Shown in pieces: positions 1 to 11,800 of a DNA stretch of 64,000 bases. Numbering within the stretch: position 1 is the stretch's first letter; the number at the start of each line of letters is the position of its first letter. The position numbers were made by a program, and so were the translations under genes. This DNA comes from Nepenthes gracilis (lineage: Eukaryota; Streptophyta; Magnoliopsida; Caryophyllales; Nepenthaceae), in contig BSYO01000015.1 in NCBI GenBank assembly GCA_033239525.1, positions 17,979,713 through 18,043,712 of the forward strand, read 5' to 3'. The notes beneath the pieces are model-generated. The model ran no database searches. It saw only the letters and a list, made by a program, of their open reading frames with translations, and was not told where the DNA came from.

Positions 1-59
1 AGCGCATCTAGGCTAGTACTCAAATTGAGTGGACTCCACCAAGAAGCAACACGGGTGAC

Positions 60-960
60 GAACCAAAAGTATTATATTTGTGGTCCAAAGAAGGACTTGA
101 TGCTTGCAATTGGAACAGTAAGGGTTTACATGCTATATTTATGGCTGTGTCACCTGAAGAATTTAAATGCATTTCTATGTGTGAGATATCAAAAGAAGCT
201 TGAGATATTCTTGAAATTACCCACAAAGGAACTAAATTGATTAAAAATTTAAAATTACAAATGCTCACCACTAAGTTTGAAAAAATACGAATGAAAGATC
301 ACGAGACATTTGATGAATTTTATACAAAATTGAATGACATTGTGAACTTTACATTGAATTTAAGAGAACGTATTTCTAATAATCAAATTGTTCGAAAAGT
401 TCTATGATCTTTGCCTGAACGTTTTAGATCTAAAGTCACTGCTATTGAAGAGGGCAAAGATTTAGATAAATTGAAAATAGAAAAACTTGTTTGGTCCCTT
501 CAAACTTATGAGCACGCTCTTCCTTAATAAAAAAGAAACAAATCAATTGTCCTGAAAATTGTAAAGGAAGAAAGAGATCGTCACTCGAACGATGAGTCAT
601 GTAGTGATGAGGATTTTGCCATATTTGTCAAAAATTTTAAAAAATTCTTCAAAAATAAGAATAGTAAATGCACCTCAAATGGAAATGATCCATCACATCT
701 TTCAATCAAGAAAGATAAAAAGGAAACTAAAGATTCAAAAAATAAGAAACTCAAAGGAATCCAATGCCATGAATACCATGGCTTTAGTCATATCCAGATC
801 GAGTGCCTTAATTTTAAACGTCAGAGAGGAAAAGCTTTAAATATGTCTTTAACGGATGATAAAAATGATGAAAATTATGATGAAAAAGCTTCCGAAGAAG
901 AAGTGAATTATATGGCATTCAAGATATCTATTATTAGTAGTGACAAAGCCACCAGTACGC
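60..960 (+). pseudogene. copia gag remnant with degraded zinc knuckle
   Basis: The frame that includes the TGC codon at 105 reads as a copia gag polypeptide (UBN2-type). It has motifs such as KLQMLTTKFE near 260 and SLPERFRSKVTAIEEG near 410-460. In-frame TGA stops lie at 201-203 and 405-407, and a TAA ends the frame near 525. A nucleocapsid-like knuckle follows near 750-800 in another frame (CHEYHGFSHIQIEC). It keeps the first and last Cys, but the second Cys of CxxC is lost. A Lys/Glu-rich stretch at about 1030-1300 looks like the coiled-coil part of gag. Non-functional. Confidence 0.75.
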
Positions 961-1736
961 CTCCTGAATAAACAAATTCCTCTCATGAAGAATCTGATAA
1001 CAATTTTGATGGTCTTCAAGAAATATATGACAAACTGTTTAGGAAATATTTAAAAGTGAAGAAAATGAATAAAACATTAAATAGTAAACTCATCAACCTG
1101 GAAAAAGAAAAGGCTAAAGTTATAACCCAATTGAATAATGCCACCAAGATACATCGTGAACTAAAAATGCGTAACATCTCTTTAATCACCAAAATTAAAT
1201 CCCTAGAATTTGAGCTTGAGAACACTAAGAATGACATGGGCAAATTTTCAAGTGGAACCCAAAAGCTTAATCATATGTTGGGTTTTGAAAAATGTGCTTG
1301 GAAATAAAAGGGTTTGGAATATGTTGAGAAACTTTTCCAACACAGCCCACAACCTAAAACTAACTTTGTTCCCTCCACAAAAATTTCACTCAAAAATATT
1401 AACACACCTAAAGTCACTAAGATGATACCTTAATGTGTAGAGAAAAAATTTAGCACAACTCATTTCCCTAATCTACATAGTCAAAAGATTGTGAACAAAC
1501 CTACTAAAATTCACCGGTCAAATAAAACAAATACCTATTTCCACTAAAGACCAAAACAGTCTCCTTTCATGCCTAAATTTGTGCCTACTTATCATGCTTG
1601 TAGATAGATTGGTCACATTCATTCTCATTGCTATACCATGAATCTTTGGTATAACTAAAGACAATGAATTAAAATGAACAAACTTGTTAATCACGTTCAA
1701 CAACTGAATGAATAAGTAAAAAAAATAAATCAAAAA

Positions 1737-2930
1737 ATGACTTCAGGGAGAAAAATATGGGTTAAGAAAAGTGAGCTGAAAAACTATTCTGAAACATATT
1801 CATACAATGTCGTTCATATTGCCTTTAATGCTCAAAATCAGTCTATGTGGTACTTAGACAGTGGATGCTCTAGACACGTGTGGAAACAAAGTCATGTTTA
1901 CCTCGATGTCAAACCATCATGATGAAACGGTTGTCTTTAGTGATAGCACTAGAGCTCCTATTCTTAGCCGAGGCCTAATTTGTATCTCTGGACTCTCAAA
2001 GCCTTATGATGTTTTGTATGTCTCAGAGTTAAAATCTAACCTCCTGAGCATTAGTCAATTCTATGATGACAACTTTGAAGTTCGATTTTTTTAAGATAAA
2101 TGTTGCATCTACGACACAAATGGCTTAATTGTTCTAAAGGGTAAGAGAACTCCCGACAATCTTTATGGTATCGAGCTAAACCACATTCTTGGATGCAACT
2201 CCACTAAAATTGTCTCTACAGAATTGTGGCATCAACGTCTTGGCCACTTAAATTTTAAAAGCCTGTCAAAAATTTCAAAGAAAGGTTGTATTAAAGGGCA
2301 TCCTAAACTATCAAATGTAAAACATTATATGTGTGGCCCCTGTCAATTAGGAAAACAAATTAGAACAAGTCACTCATCTCATAGTGATATCCACAGATCG
2401 CGTCCTCTTGAACTGATTCATATGGATCTTATGAGACCTTCTAGAACTAAAAATCTAGGGGGCCAAAAGTATATTTTAGTGGTTGTTGATGATTACTCTA
2501 GGTATTCTTGAATAGATCTTATCCGAGAAAAGTCTAACACATATAATATGTAAAAATTTTATGTAAAAAATTCACAAATGAAAAAGGAGCTTCTATCATT
2601 AGATACTGCAATGACCATGGAAAGGAATTTGAAAATTTCAATTTTGAAAATTTTTATAATGAAGAAATTCATCATAAATTCTCATCCCCCCTCACCCTTC
2701 AACAAAATGACATTGTTGAACGCAAAAATTGGGTCATTTAAGAAATTGCCAGAACTATAATGCAATGTAAGAATGTTGCCATCAACTTTTAGTGCGAGGC
2801 CGTGAGTACGGCTCGTCACGTAATCAACCGAATCTATCTAAGACCAGGGACAGAAACTACTCCATATGAACAGTAGAAAGGAAAGAAACCTAACATTAAG
2901 TATTTCCATATCTTCGGTAGTCAATGCTTT
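1737..2930 (+). pseudogene. copia protease and integrase remnant
   Basis: WYLDSGCSRHV near 1848-1880 is the aspartic protease active site (DSG) of copia elements, followed by a frame change. LWHQRLGHLNFKSL at about 2224 is the GAG-pre-integrase domain with its HxxxH element, and a CxxC pair lies near 2330-2345. The integrase core starts at about 2400 (LELIHMDLMRPS, VVVDDYSRYS). It is stopped by a TGA at 2509-2511 where copia proteins normally have Trp. The downstream integrase is heavily broken. Products of an intact element would cut the polyprotein and insert cDNA; this copy cannot. Confidence 0.8.
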
Positions 2931-4486
2931 ATTTAAGAGATAAGAAAAACTTAGGTAAGTTTGAGTCAAAAAGTAATGAAGGAATATTCTTGGGATATTC
3001 CCTAACTAGACGAGCCTATCGGGTTTATGATTTTTGCACTCAAACGGTTATGAAATCCATTAATATTGTTGTGAATGATATTCCTCATGAGCATCCTGAA
3101 AGTCGTGACTATTCTGATAAATAGGATAATCATGTTGAATCTTCAGCTGACTCAACATTTTCTAATATTGCGTAGGCAACTCCTAATTCCATTCCTACAA
3201 AGGAACCTTCTGCCATGGTTAAGCTAAATCATCCAAAAGACCTTATGTTAGGCGATTTGAGTAAAGGTATAAGGCCGCGTCACCGTGTTTTAAACAAGCG
3301 CGCCTATACCTATTATATTTCTCACATCGAACCCAAAAAGGTAGAAGAGGCATTGTCCGATGAGTGCTGGATAAATACCATGCATGAGGAATCAAATCAA
3401 TTTGTGAGAAATAATGTATAGTCCTTGATTTCCCATCCTATACATACAAACGTCATCGGGACCAAATGGATCTTCAAAAATAAAATTGATGAAAATGGGA
3501 ATATTATCCGAAATAAAGCTCGCATTGTTGCTCAAGGATATACTCAAGTGGAAGGCATCGACTATGATGAGACTTTTACTCATATGACTCGTCTTGAATC
3601 TATTCGTATTCTTTTGTCTATTACTTATACCATGGGATTTAAACTGTATCAAATGGATGTAAAAAGTGTATTCCTTAATGGTCTCATTCAAGAGGAAGTC
3701 TATGTAAAGTAACCAAAGGGTTTTGTGAAACCTGCATTCCCAGACCATGTATACAAATTTAAAAAGGCCCTATACGGACTTAAGCAAGCTCCTGGAGCTT
3801 GATACGAGTGTCTCACTTCGTACCTTAGTAATCATGGTTTTGTTAGGGGTAGTGTTGATAAAAAAATATTTGTAAAAATGACCAGAAGATGTATATTGGT
3901 AGCCCAAGTTTATGTTGACGATATTATTTTTGGTACTACCGTTGACTCCCATGCTCATTCTTTTGCTGACTTCATGACCTCAAAGTTCGAAATAAGTATG
4001 GTTGGAGAACTGACATACTTTATTGACTTACAAATTTGGCAACTCTCTCACAGTACTTTTATTTCCCAAGCCAAATATGCCGAGGACCTTGCCAAACGCT
4101 TCAATCTTGATATATCTAAACATACTCGGTCACCCATGAGTATTTCATCAAAACTGGATCGTGATCCTGCAGGAAAGAGCGTCGACCCAACTCTCTACAG
4201 AAGTATGATTGGTAGTCTCCTGTATTTGACCGCTAGCCGACCCGATATTGCATTTAGTGTCAGTGACTGCGCCCGATATCAATCCAATCCAAAAGAATCT
4301 CATTTAAGTGCTGTTAAGCGTATCATTCGCTACATCAACAGGACTTTTGATTATGAGATTTTCTTCTCTAACGACTCAAATTTTGCATTAGCTGGATATT
4401 TCAATGCCGATTTGGCTGAAAATATTGATGATCAAAAGAGCACCTCCGGTGGGTGTTTTTATATCGGCTCCAACCTGGTGGCTTAA
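2924..4486 (+). pseudogene. copia reverse transcriptase remnant
   Basis: The copia RT is recognisable from about 3440 (GTKWIFKNKIDENG, RIVAQGYTQVEGIDY, YQMDVKSVFLNG). It continues through ALYGLKQAPG near 3765 to the catalytic YVDDIIFGTT near 3910-3940 and the SRPDIAFSV segment near 4235. Premature stops include TAA at 3710-3712 in place of the usual Gln after YVK, TGA at 3800-3802 in place of Trp, and TAA at 4484-4486. The upstream piece (2924-3421) is the linker between integrase and RT. The long open segment 3878-4486 shows that decay is moderate. Confidence 0.88.
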
Positions 4487-4861
4487 ATTAGTAAGAAACA
4501 AAATTCCATCCCATTATCCACTGCCAAAGCCTAATACATTGTCGCGGGGAGCTATTGCACGCAACTCCTATGGATGAAACAAATGCTTATTGATTACGGT
4601 ATTATCCAGGACACTATGACTATTTATTGTGGCAAAACTGATGCTATAAATATTTCTAAAAATCCTATTCAGTACTCTCGTACCAAACATATCAATATTC
4701 AATATCATTTCATTCGTGAGCTCGTGGAAACTCGAGTCATCTCACTTGAACATACTCCAACCGACAATCAATTGACCGATATCCTCACTAAACCCTTGAA
4801 TAATGTTCGTTTTGAATTTTTGAGAACGGCCATCGGTGTTTGTTCACTTTCCGAGGAATGA
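4487..4861 (+). pseudogene. copia RNase H remnant
   Basis: This continues the RT frame after the stop at 4484. ISKKQNSIPLSTAKA precedes a second stop near 4531. The open part 4574-4861 has KTDAINISKNPIQYSRTKHI followed by the PTDNQLTDILTKPL tail, which marks the end of pol in copia elements. The RNase H would remove RNA from the RNA/cDNA hybrid. The frame is interrupted, so it is inactive. Confidence 0.85.
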
Positions 4862-5629
4862 CGCATATTTTTACAAAAAAAAAGGCGCACTGTTGGTGTG
4901 CTAGGTCTCCATGGGCTCGAGCACACGCTGCTCTCCCTTTATCTTCCGGCGTGCAACGTGCGCAAAGCAAACCATCATTTCACACTCACTCCTCTCAGCC
5001 GCTCTCCCCTCTCTTCGGCTGCCTCTCCCTCATACCCTCCTCCAAATCTACCTTCATTCTTCTCCATTGTGGGCATCTTCGAGATAAATTTCTCTCCTTT
5101 TCCCTCGTTTCTCCCTCTGCATTCCGTCTGCCATTAATGGTGTCACCGGCCTTCTTCCTTTCGGTTTTTGGTTGGATTTCCTCATAGGTTATCGTTTTCT
5201 TACCCATTTGCTCCAGATCCACCCGTTACTGCATGGATCTCGTGCGCCCACCATGGCTATTGTGCGTCCCCTGTTTACTGTTGAATCTCGGCACCAATGG
5301 CGCCTCCTTGGCCTTGTCCCATGCCACACTCCCATGGTTGGGCGTCGCAAGCAGCCCTGAGACTCCGATCCTTGTGGCTGGTGGTGCTCGGCTAGCGCAT
5401 TGGGGTTGCCCGTGGTACTTCGCGCTTGTCAGTGCTTGCTTGGCGCCAACACTGCACCTCCCCTCATGCCTCACCGAACACCTGCACACAAAGCACCAAA
5501 CCCAACACCAACGAAAAAAAAAGGATAGAGAAAGGAATCCAAACCAAATATATATATATATTTATTTATCCACGATGGCGTCGATCTAACCTTATTTAGG
5601 TATTCTTAAATTTTTTTTGTGTATTTCAA
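4862..5629 (+). other. Post-pol spacer of copia element, no supported gene
   Basis: GC-richer DNA between the end of pol and the extra ORF. Overlapping ORFs on both strands here (for example 4840-5187 and 5226-5489) are unlike any family I know and probably reflect base composition. A short TA run lies at about 5551-5562. It is treated as the noncoding or decayed spacer found after pol in SIRE-type elements. Confidence 0.5.
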
Positions 5630-6289
5630 ATGTCGAGCCCGCATAAGTCATCTACCCGAAAAACGATCGACAAACGCAATCGGCCAAGTGGGCTCTCCGC
5701 TCTCAACCGTTTTATCAATCCCGAGACTGAGGCCTTGTTTTCCATGCACGTGTCCCATCGGCAACTCTCCATTGAACAGGAAAGACTTAATTCCCTCGAC
5801 CCTTCCATCTCCTCTGTCTTTACTGACCGACATTGGGAGCCGGTCCTAACCAGTTTGATTGCTCCTTCTCTTGTCACTCGATCTTCCTTTTTTCGATCTT
5901 CCTCGTCTCTAGCTTACCCGCCTTGTCACTTCCACCACCATTGCCCAGAGCCAGTCTCATACTCGTCGCTTTGTTGAGGATCCCCTGGAGCTGGTAGATG
6001 AGCCTCTCCCTGAGGTGCCTTGCCTTCGTCTCAGCTAGAGGGTGGACTATCTGGCTTCGCCTCATCCTACCCTAACCCCTCGGGTCCTGACCATTTTGCT
6101 CATCCTCGGCAATCCACCTCTTCCTCCGCTGCTCTGATGAGTAAGATTTCTCGACTTACCGATCACTTTGAGCGTCTACATTCCTCGCAGGAGCGCATTT
6201 ATACTTCACAGTCTCAGTTGCGGTCGGATATTATTGCTAGCTTTGAGCGTATGGATGCCTATTTGGCTACACAGGAGGCTGAGCTTTGA
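5630..6289 (+). pseudogene. Extra (envelope-position) ORF remnant of the copia element
   Basis: The ORF 5630-5977 has a segment RFINPETEALFSMHVSHRQ followed by ERL and a conserved Trp. This resembles the plant retroelement extra-ORF domain often annotated as putative plant transposon protein. After a frame change, 6135-6289 gives a short heptad-like stretch (SKISRLTDHFERLHSSQERI, then FERMDAYLATQEAEL), as expected for the coiled-coil C-terminus of such proteins. Position after RNase H and before the purine tracts fits SIRE-type elements. No signal peptide or transmembrane segment is evident, so I do not claim an envelope function. Confidence 0.55.
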
Positions 6290-6389
6290 TGGTGGCGGCG
6301 TCATTATGGTCATTAGTCCCCCGGCAATTCTTTAGGCTCTGAGTGATCCCCTCTCTTTGGCTCTTTGTGACAGAAAGAGGAAGACCATA

Positions 6390-6515
6390 TACTATTTTGA
6401 TAGGGGGAGACCATATATTTGCTGTTTTGCTCGGGGGAGCTGTTGTTGTTTTTGTTAGGGGAGATATTTAATTTTTGTTAGGGGGAGATATCTTATTTTT
6501 GATAGGGAGAGTTCT
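6390..6515 (+). repeat. Cluster of repeated polypurine-tract-like blocks
   Basis: Four or five short G-rich purine blocks (GGGGGAGA, GGGGGAG, GGGGAGAT, GGGGGAGAT, AGGGAGAG) lie at spacings of about 30 bases, separated by T-rich DNA. Multiple purine tracts upstream of the 3' LTR are known from SIRE/Maximus elements. Another purine tract directly abuts the LTR at 9189-9200. Confidence 0.6.
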
Positions 6516-6699
6516 TGAATTTTTCAGTGATACTTTTATTTGTCTTACTGACTGTACCGCCTGTACCTTGCCTTCATTTATTGCGATGCTATTATTGTTG
6601 TTCCTGTTCTTTTATAACGTGTCTGTTGCTATATGCTACTGTGCATGATTATGTAATATTCTGGATCCTCAATTGGATTATTTTAATATTTATTCTGAT

Positions 6700-8950
6700 T
6701 TTAGGTATTTCGAACGTGGTGAAAATAAATTAAAATATTGTGACATTTTGAAGAACGATCGAGATTTCAGAGTGGTGCCCAAAGCGCACCTGTACTGTTA
6801 TCCGGATATCGATTGGATTTTAGAATTTAATGAAATGATATATATATATTATAATAATAATAAAGAAAAAAAAGAAATTAGAAGGGGGAAAAGGAACTTG
6901 GGGAGAAAGAAGGGAGAAAAGGATAAAAGAATTAGGGTTGGTGTAGCGCGAAGGAGGAGGAGGAAGAGAGGGAGAGGGAGAAAAAAAGAGGTCGGTGGAG
7001 GCGATGGATCGCCGGTGAGGCCACGAAGGTTGCAGTGTGCGGTCGCACGGCATTGGAGGAGAGAATTGCACAGGAGAGAAGGTTGCATGGAGATTGACGA
7101 TGGTGGCCGCATAGCGGTGCCGATGCTAGGGAGGCCGACGACGGCCAGGCAAATAGCGCGGTAGTGAATCAGCGGCAAAGGAGCGGCGTCAACACGCGCA
7201 GCAATGATGGGGAGAAGTCGCGCGCGGAGGAGAACGGAGGAGAGAGAAGGGCACGCGGTGGCTAAGAGAGAGAACGTCCGATTCGAATACTTCAGGACAT
7301 CTTTTCTTCAGATCTAGGGAATGTAATGTTAATGCAAGTATCCTCTAACCCTATTCTTGGTTTGATTTAATTTCTGATATATTTCATTTTGAGATTTTAC
7401 TAATATGAATTATTTTTATATACACCAAATTTATTAATTATGTACATGTATGTATGTTTTATCGGTTGTGTGGTGGTTTTACACTGGTATTAATGATTTG
7501 GAGGACTTTCGGATACCCGGACGGTATATATGTATATATTTATATATCTGTATGTTGTGAAATTATGAACCAGGCTTTGCATTAATCATGCATGCTGCCG
7601 GGGGCGGGGTCACTATGAGACTATGGCGTCCAAGATCTAGGGAGTTGTTTATGTGATACGAGGCATGAAATATTAGTACCGCTCCCGACGGAGAGGCTTA
7701 GTCCCAACAGGGACATATATGATAGGCTACTTCAGCCGGAAGAAAGGTTGAGAGTTTAATACTTGATCTGCCCCACTGTATATTTAATTGAGAACCATCG
7801 TAAGAAATTGACAGAACTAATATATTCGGACGTCCTAATATATAATTAAAACTTAAAATTACACCCAAAACCGCGGGTGGTAAAATATAGTAAGCAAGTT
7901 CCTAATCTATGGGAGACAAAGTACATAGATGGCTTTGAGATATTGGCTTAAATCATAGTCGATATAGCCGTGGTTGCCAGACGATGGTAACCCTTTCTCA
8001 AGTTGGTATTATTTATCTTTGGTTCTCCGATTTCGTGCATGCTTTGTAATTCTGCATGTATTTGGGTGGAGAATGATTTTGAGATACACTGATTGGCTCA
8101 CAATTAGACGATATGAATGTCTCGTACGTATAAATATGTGATAAATCAGAAACGTGTTTTGATTTATGTTTTAGTTTCGGCATTCCTCTCTGAATTTCTG
8201 CATTATGAGATTTGGATCCGGACGATGGTATATGTCCCACACGGATGTGGTGACGATTGCGGCCTATATGACCTCGGATCATATGATATGATATCGTCTA
8301 TGAGATTTTACCGGATCGCAATTTATATGATTATATCCCGAATGGGCGATTTAATATGGACGATGAATTAGTACAAGACTATTTCTCGATTTTCAGGGAT
8401 TTTACAGACATTGTGTTTTATTTTACGTGGTTGTTATGTGATATCTCTTCCTCTAATTTGTGTACTGTTTTATACGATGATAATACTTGCTGAGCTCTAA
8501 AATCACGTTTTCATACTTTATCCCTTTAAACTAGTGGCATGGGTACACTTACAGGAGTTTGGACATGATTTGTTGCGGCAAATCTCTATCGGTGAGTAAA
8601 GATGTTCATATTGGGTATGTTTCAGATCTCGAAAATGTGATATAATTATGTCTTCAGCCGGATGAGGGTCATAATCCATGTATGGAATATATTGAAGTTA
8701 TTGCATTATGTTAATGAGTTATTATATTCAATACCTCCCTTACGATTGTGGATAGCAGGTCGTGTATTATATTTGTCCGGATTTATATCCGATGAGATCT
8801 TGTGCGGGTTTTATTATATCGGGTCCTATATGTGTATAATTATCACGCCCAGATTGGGTTTTTATGATTGATGGAAACATTGTTATTGATTTTATTTTTG
8901 ACCTATGTATATTGTGTTCCTGAATCGTGACAGGTTATCTTCTTCACTAT
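6700..8950. mobile_element. Noncoding insertion-like block (LTR-like), boundaries unclear
   Basis: This stretch separates the purine-tract cluster from the LTR-proximal end of the copia element and contains no believable gene. It has an AT-run (about 6841-6865), a purine-rich GA stretch (about 6870-7000), a GC-rich part, and then AT-rich DNA with short repeats. This organisation resembles the long noncoding LTR seen at 34615-36953. I looked for TG...CA ends with a matching target duplication and found none. A solo LTR of a gypsy element is the best guess. Confidence 0.4.
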
Positions 8951-9188
8951 ATCTCTTTGTGTTATGTCTATTTGTACTAACTATGGTTGACCAGGCAACA
9001 CAGCTATAGTATCGGCACAACCGTTAAAGTATCATCACAACAGCCCACATGAAGATTTTTATGTTTACTTGTATTATTTTTAGTCCTTCTTAGGTATAGA
9101 TTTTTATGTACACGGGTTCTATCTCGGTGGTGTCTGAACTCATACTTCTCTTGTATTTTTTTACTGTGTGTTTTATCATGGAATTGCC

Positions 9189-9200
9189 AAAGGGAGAGAT
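9189..9200 (+). promoter_or_regulatory. Polypurine tract of the copia element
   Basis: AAAGGGAGAGAT immediately precedes TGTTAAGAGCC, the likely start of the 3' LTR. This is the usual copia arrangement for plus-strand priming. Confidence 0.7.
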
Positions 9201-10200
9201 TGTTAAGAGCCATTCTTATAATTGGCATATTCTGTGACCATATTTAGTTCTAAGTCGATGTTAGGGGGTGTTCATCGAAGTGCTGCATCAACATATTTTC
9301 ATGGCTGTCTGTTCCCGAATTCCAAGAGCATCATGCCTGCTGTTCACCTACTATCCGTTCAAGCTCCGATTCCAAAAGCCCCGCACCTTCTGTACGCTCG
9401 CCAAATGCTCGAGCCCAAATTCCAATAACCCTCCGCTCGAAACTCACCGCCTTCTCACTCGAGCCCAAATAGGGTTTTCTCTTGAAACCCTCGGTGCGCT
9501 TGCAGCATGCTAGAGTCACCCTCGAGCGCCGCGACAACGGTCTTTAATTTTAAACAGACTTTTCGAGCTCTCTATAAATTCTCTCCTTATTTTCAGTTAC
9601 CCTACTTTTGACAGCAGCATTTTGAAGCACCTCACCTTCAGAAATCTTCATCTTTTACTCCATTAATCTTGGCCCGATTGAAAAAATCGTGATTAGATCA
9701 TTGTGTTCCATGTGTTAGCGGTTTTCTTACCATTTTCTCTTTACCGATCTATCAGTCATGCCCTTCTACATTCGTTGGCAACGTTGGTGCTGTGAAGAAG
9801 GGGTTCCAATGATGCTTGCTATTTCAAGCGGCTCGTGAGAGAAGATTGACATAAAGACCGGAAGGCGTCCGGTTCTGTTGTCGCGGATAAATCTAATGAG
9901 TTCCTTGATAGGGATCACAAAAAGAGAGTAAGTCGGCTAGGTTAGCGCATCTGTACTATCCAATTTGTAAATTGATTTTTATAGTGGATATTTTCTTTGG
10001 CTGTTGAAGCCTAGAGGATTTTTCTCGATTACCGTGGGTATCGAATTTTTTTTCCGTCACTAAAAAAATTGTCTTTTTTTTATTATTGCTTATTATCGTA
10101 TACGTTTCATGCATATTATTGTTCTTGGCATCTAGATATATATATTCATTAAATGTATTGAATATTTAATTTTGTACTACTTCTGTTAATATATCAAAGG
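9201..10200 (+). repeat. 3' LTR of the copia element (right end approximate)
   Basis: It begins with TGTTAAGAG directly after the purine tract. A TATA box context (CTCTATAAATTC) lies at about 9570-9582, as expected for a U3/R promoter, and T-rich DNA follows toward 10.1 kb. No second LTR is present in the window to fix the right boundary, so about 10.2 kb is an estimate. Confidence 0.55.
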
Positions 10201-10249
10201 GTTGAAACTTTGTTGTGTAATTAAGGACGAAACGTCCTTTTGAATCTTT

Positions 10250-11033
10250 AATGAGCCACTCACCGAGTGCAGCCCTAGTGACTCACCGACCATGTGCAAC
10301 CAAACGGAGCCCAATCCTCCATCTCACTAAACCGTCCCCTGTTGGGCACATAACAGGAGACCAGTCCTCTTCTCACATCCCCCACATACATACTATTTTG
10401 CATTCTTTTATATCCTCCTTACATCTTTCTGTTCCATTGGAAAAATTTCTAACTTGAGCGTTGGAGGAAAAACCAAAGAGTGAGTCTTATCAATCCTCTG
10501 ACTTCTTATTTATAGTTTGTGGTGCGCAAGTTTCAAGTTATCAGAGATAAAGATTGGGCCCGCTCCAATTTGACCTGTAGTAGAAAATCGAGTGGCTTTC
10601 TAATTCATCCCGTAGTCCAATTACTAGGATGCATCAAGTATAAAAGACAGAAATATGCCAATGAAGAAAAGGAGAGAAACAAAAGATAAAAGGGGAGGGA
10701 ATATAAATCAAGGCCCCCACATTAATTACCTGCTATCCTATTACCACCCACTAAATACACAATAATTGAATAACGGGATATATATATGTATTTGCTCAGA
10801 GAAAAGAATGAAAAAGAAAAAGAAGAGGTAATGGAAGGGAAGAGAAGCTGGCATGGTAATTTTAAAAATAAAAGATATAGAGAAGAGTGAGAATCAAAGA
10901 TCCCACATCTTAAATTGGCTCTATCCTCTGTGTGTGTGTATTTAAAATTCCCAAAGATACATCATAACGTATACCTACAATACAATACAATGACCAAAAT
11001 ACCCTTGCATATAAAAATAAAATAGCATCTAAT
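10250..11033 (-). repeat. LTR-like end of a second copia relic
   Basis: On the - strand the sequence AACTTGAGGGGG (11034-11045) is a copia polypurine tract. It is followed by TATTAGATGC, a decayed form of the usual TGTTAGA LTR start. The following - strand DNA down to about 10.25 kb is noncoding, with a TATA-like GATTTATATTCC near 10,700. The far end is not defined. Confidence 0.5.
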
Positions 11034-11800
11034 AATCCCCCTCAAGTTAAGAGTGTAAATATTTATAATGTCCAACATGTTACAAATATGTTCGGCTTGA
11101 TGACAATAAAAATACTTAGTGAAAATATCTATAAATTGATCCTTAATCCTCACATGCCTAGCATAAATTAAGTACTGTGAAACTTCTTAGGGACAAAATA
11201 TCCATCCATTTTTATATGCTTTGTATGCTCATAAAATACTAGGTTTAATACAATGTGAATGGTAGCCTAATAATCACACATTCATGCCACAATTAAAAAG
11301 GCCCAAAACTCTTATAACCAGTAACATCAAACAACGATTGTAGCCACATCACTTCACAGTAACATGAGCCAATACCCGATGTTCTAATTAAACATTTGAC
11401 CTAATGATTACATCATGTATATTTCTCTTCCAAGAAATAAGGTTACCTCCAATAAAAAACAATAATATGTAGTAAATTTTTAATCGGAAAGTTACTTGAC
11501 CCAGTCATCATCAAGAATCCTCAAGATGAGTGTGACAATGATCAGTGTAAAACAAGCCTCGACCTGGCACACCCTTGAGATATCTTAGGAGATGCATCAA
11601 AGCCACCCAATGTAAAATGCAAATATATGAGATAAATTGACTGACAACACATACTGAGAAAGCAACATTTGGATGGACTAAAGCAAGATAATTAAAACTA
11701 CCAACAAATTGCCTGCATACTCCTAGTTCATTAAAAGCTTCCCATCACATGGAAATAATACACTTAGATTCTCCTATAGGTTGGATTCCTATACAAATTA
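11034..11800 (-). pseudogene. Remnant of copia RNase H/3' pol
   Basis: Read on the - strand, 10962-11153 contains RIKDQFIDIFTKYF, the decayed form of the TKDQLADIFTKPL tail of copia pol. It is followed by NMLDIINIYTLNLRG, which ends this copia lineage just before the purine tract. Further upstream, IKMDGYFVPKKF near 11170-11200 is the decayed TKHIEMDCHFVREKI motif. Stops and frame changes are frequent. The upstream limit near 11.8 kb is approximate. Confidence 0.65.

Larger units (their letters stand above)
1..10200 (+). mobile_element. Decayed Ty1/copia retrotransposon, SIRE/Maximus-like, 5' end outside window
   Basis: Translated remnants appear in the copia order gag, zinc knuckle, protease, GAG-pre-integrase, integrase, reverse transcriptase, RNase H. 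They are followed by an extra ORF region, repeated purine tracts and a 3' LTR. That extra region after RNase H together with several purine tracts is typical of the SIRE/Maximus lineage. The coding part carries many stops and frame changes, so the element is dead. A noncoding block at about 6.7-8.95 kb looks like a later insertion. The right end of the LTR (about 10.2 kb) is approximate, and the 5' LTR is not in the window. Confidence 0.85.

Noticed and set aside
4840..5589. Overlapping ORFs on both strands in GC-rich DNA after copia RNase H
   Set aside because: No family motifs. Open frames on both strands are explained by base composition, and the position is the known spacer of this element type.
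6673..7164. 163-codon ORF rich in Lys/Arg/Glu
   Set aside because: It translates a GA-rich simple stretch and has no domain; the complementary Ser/Pro-rich frame is equally open.
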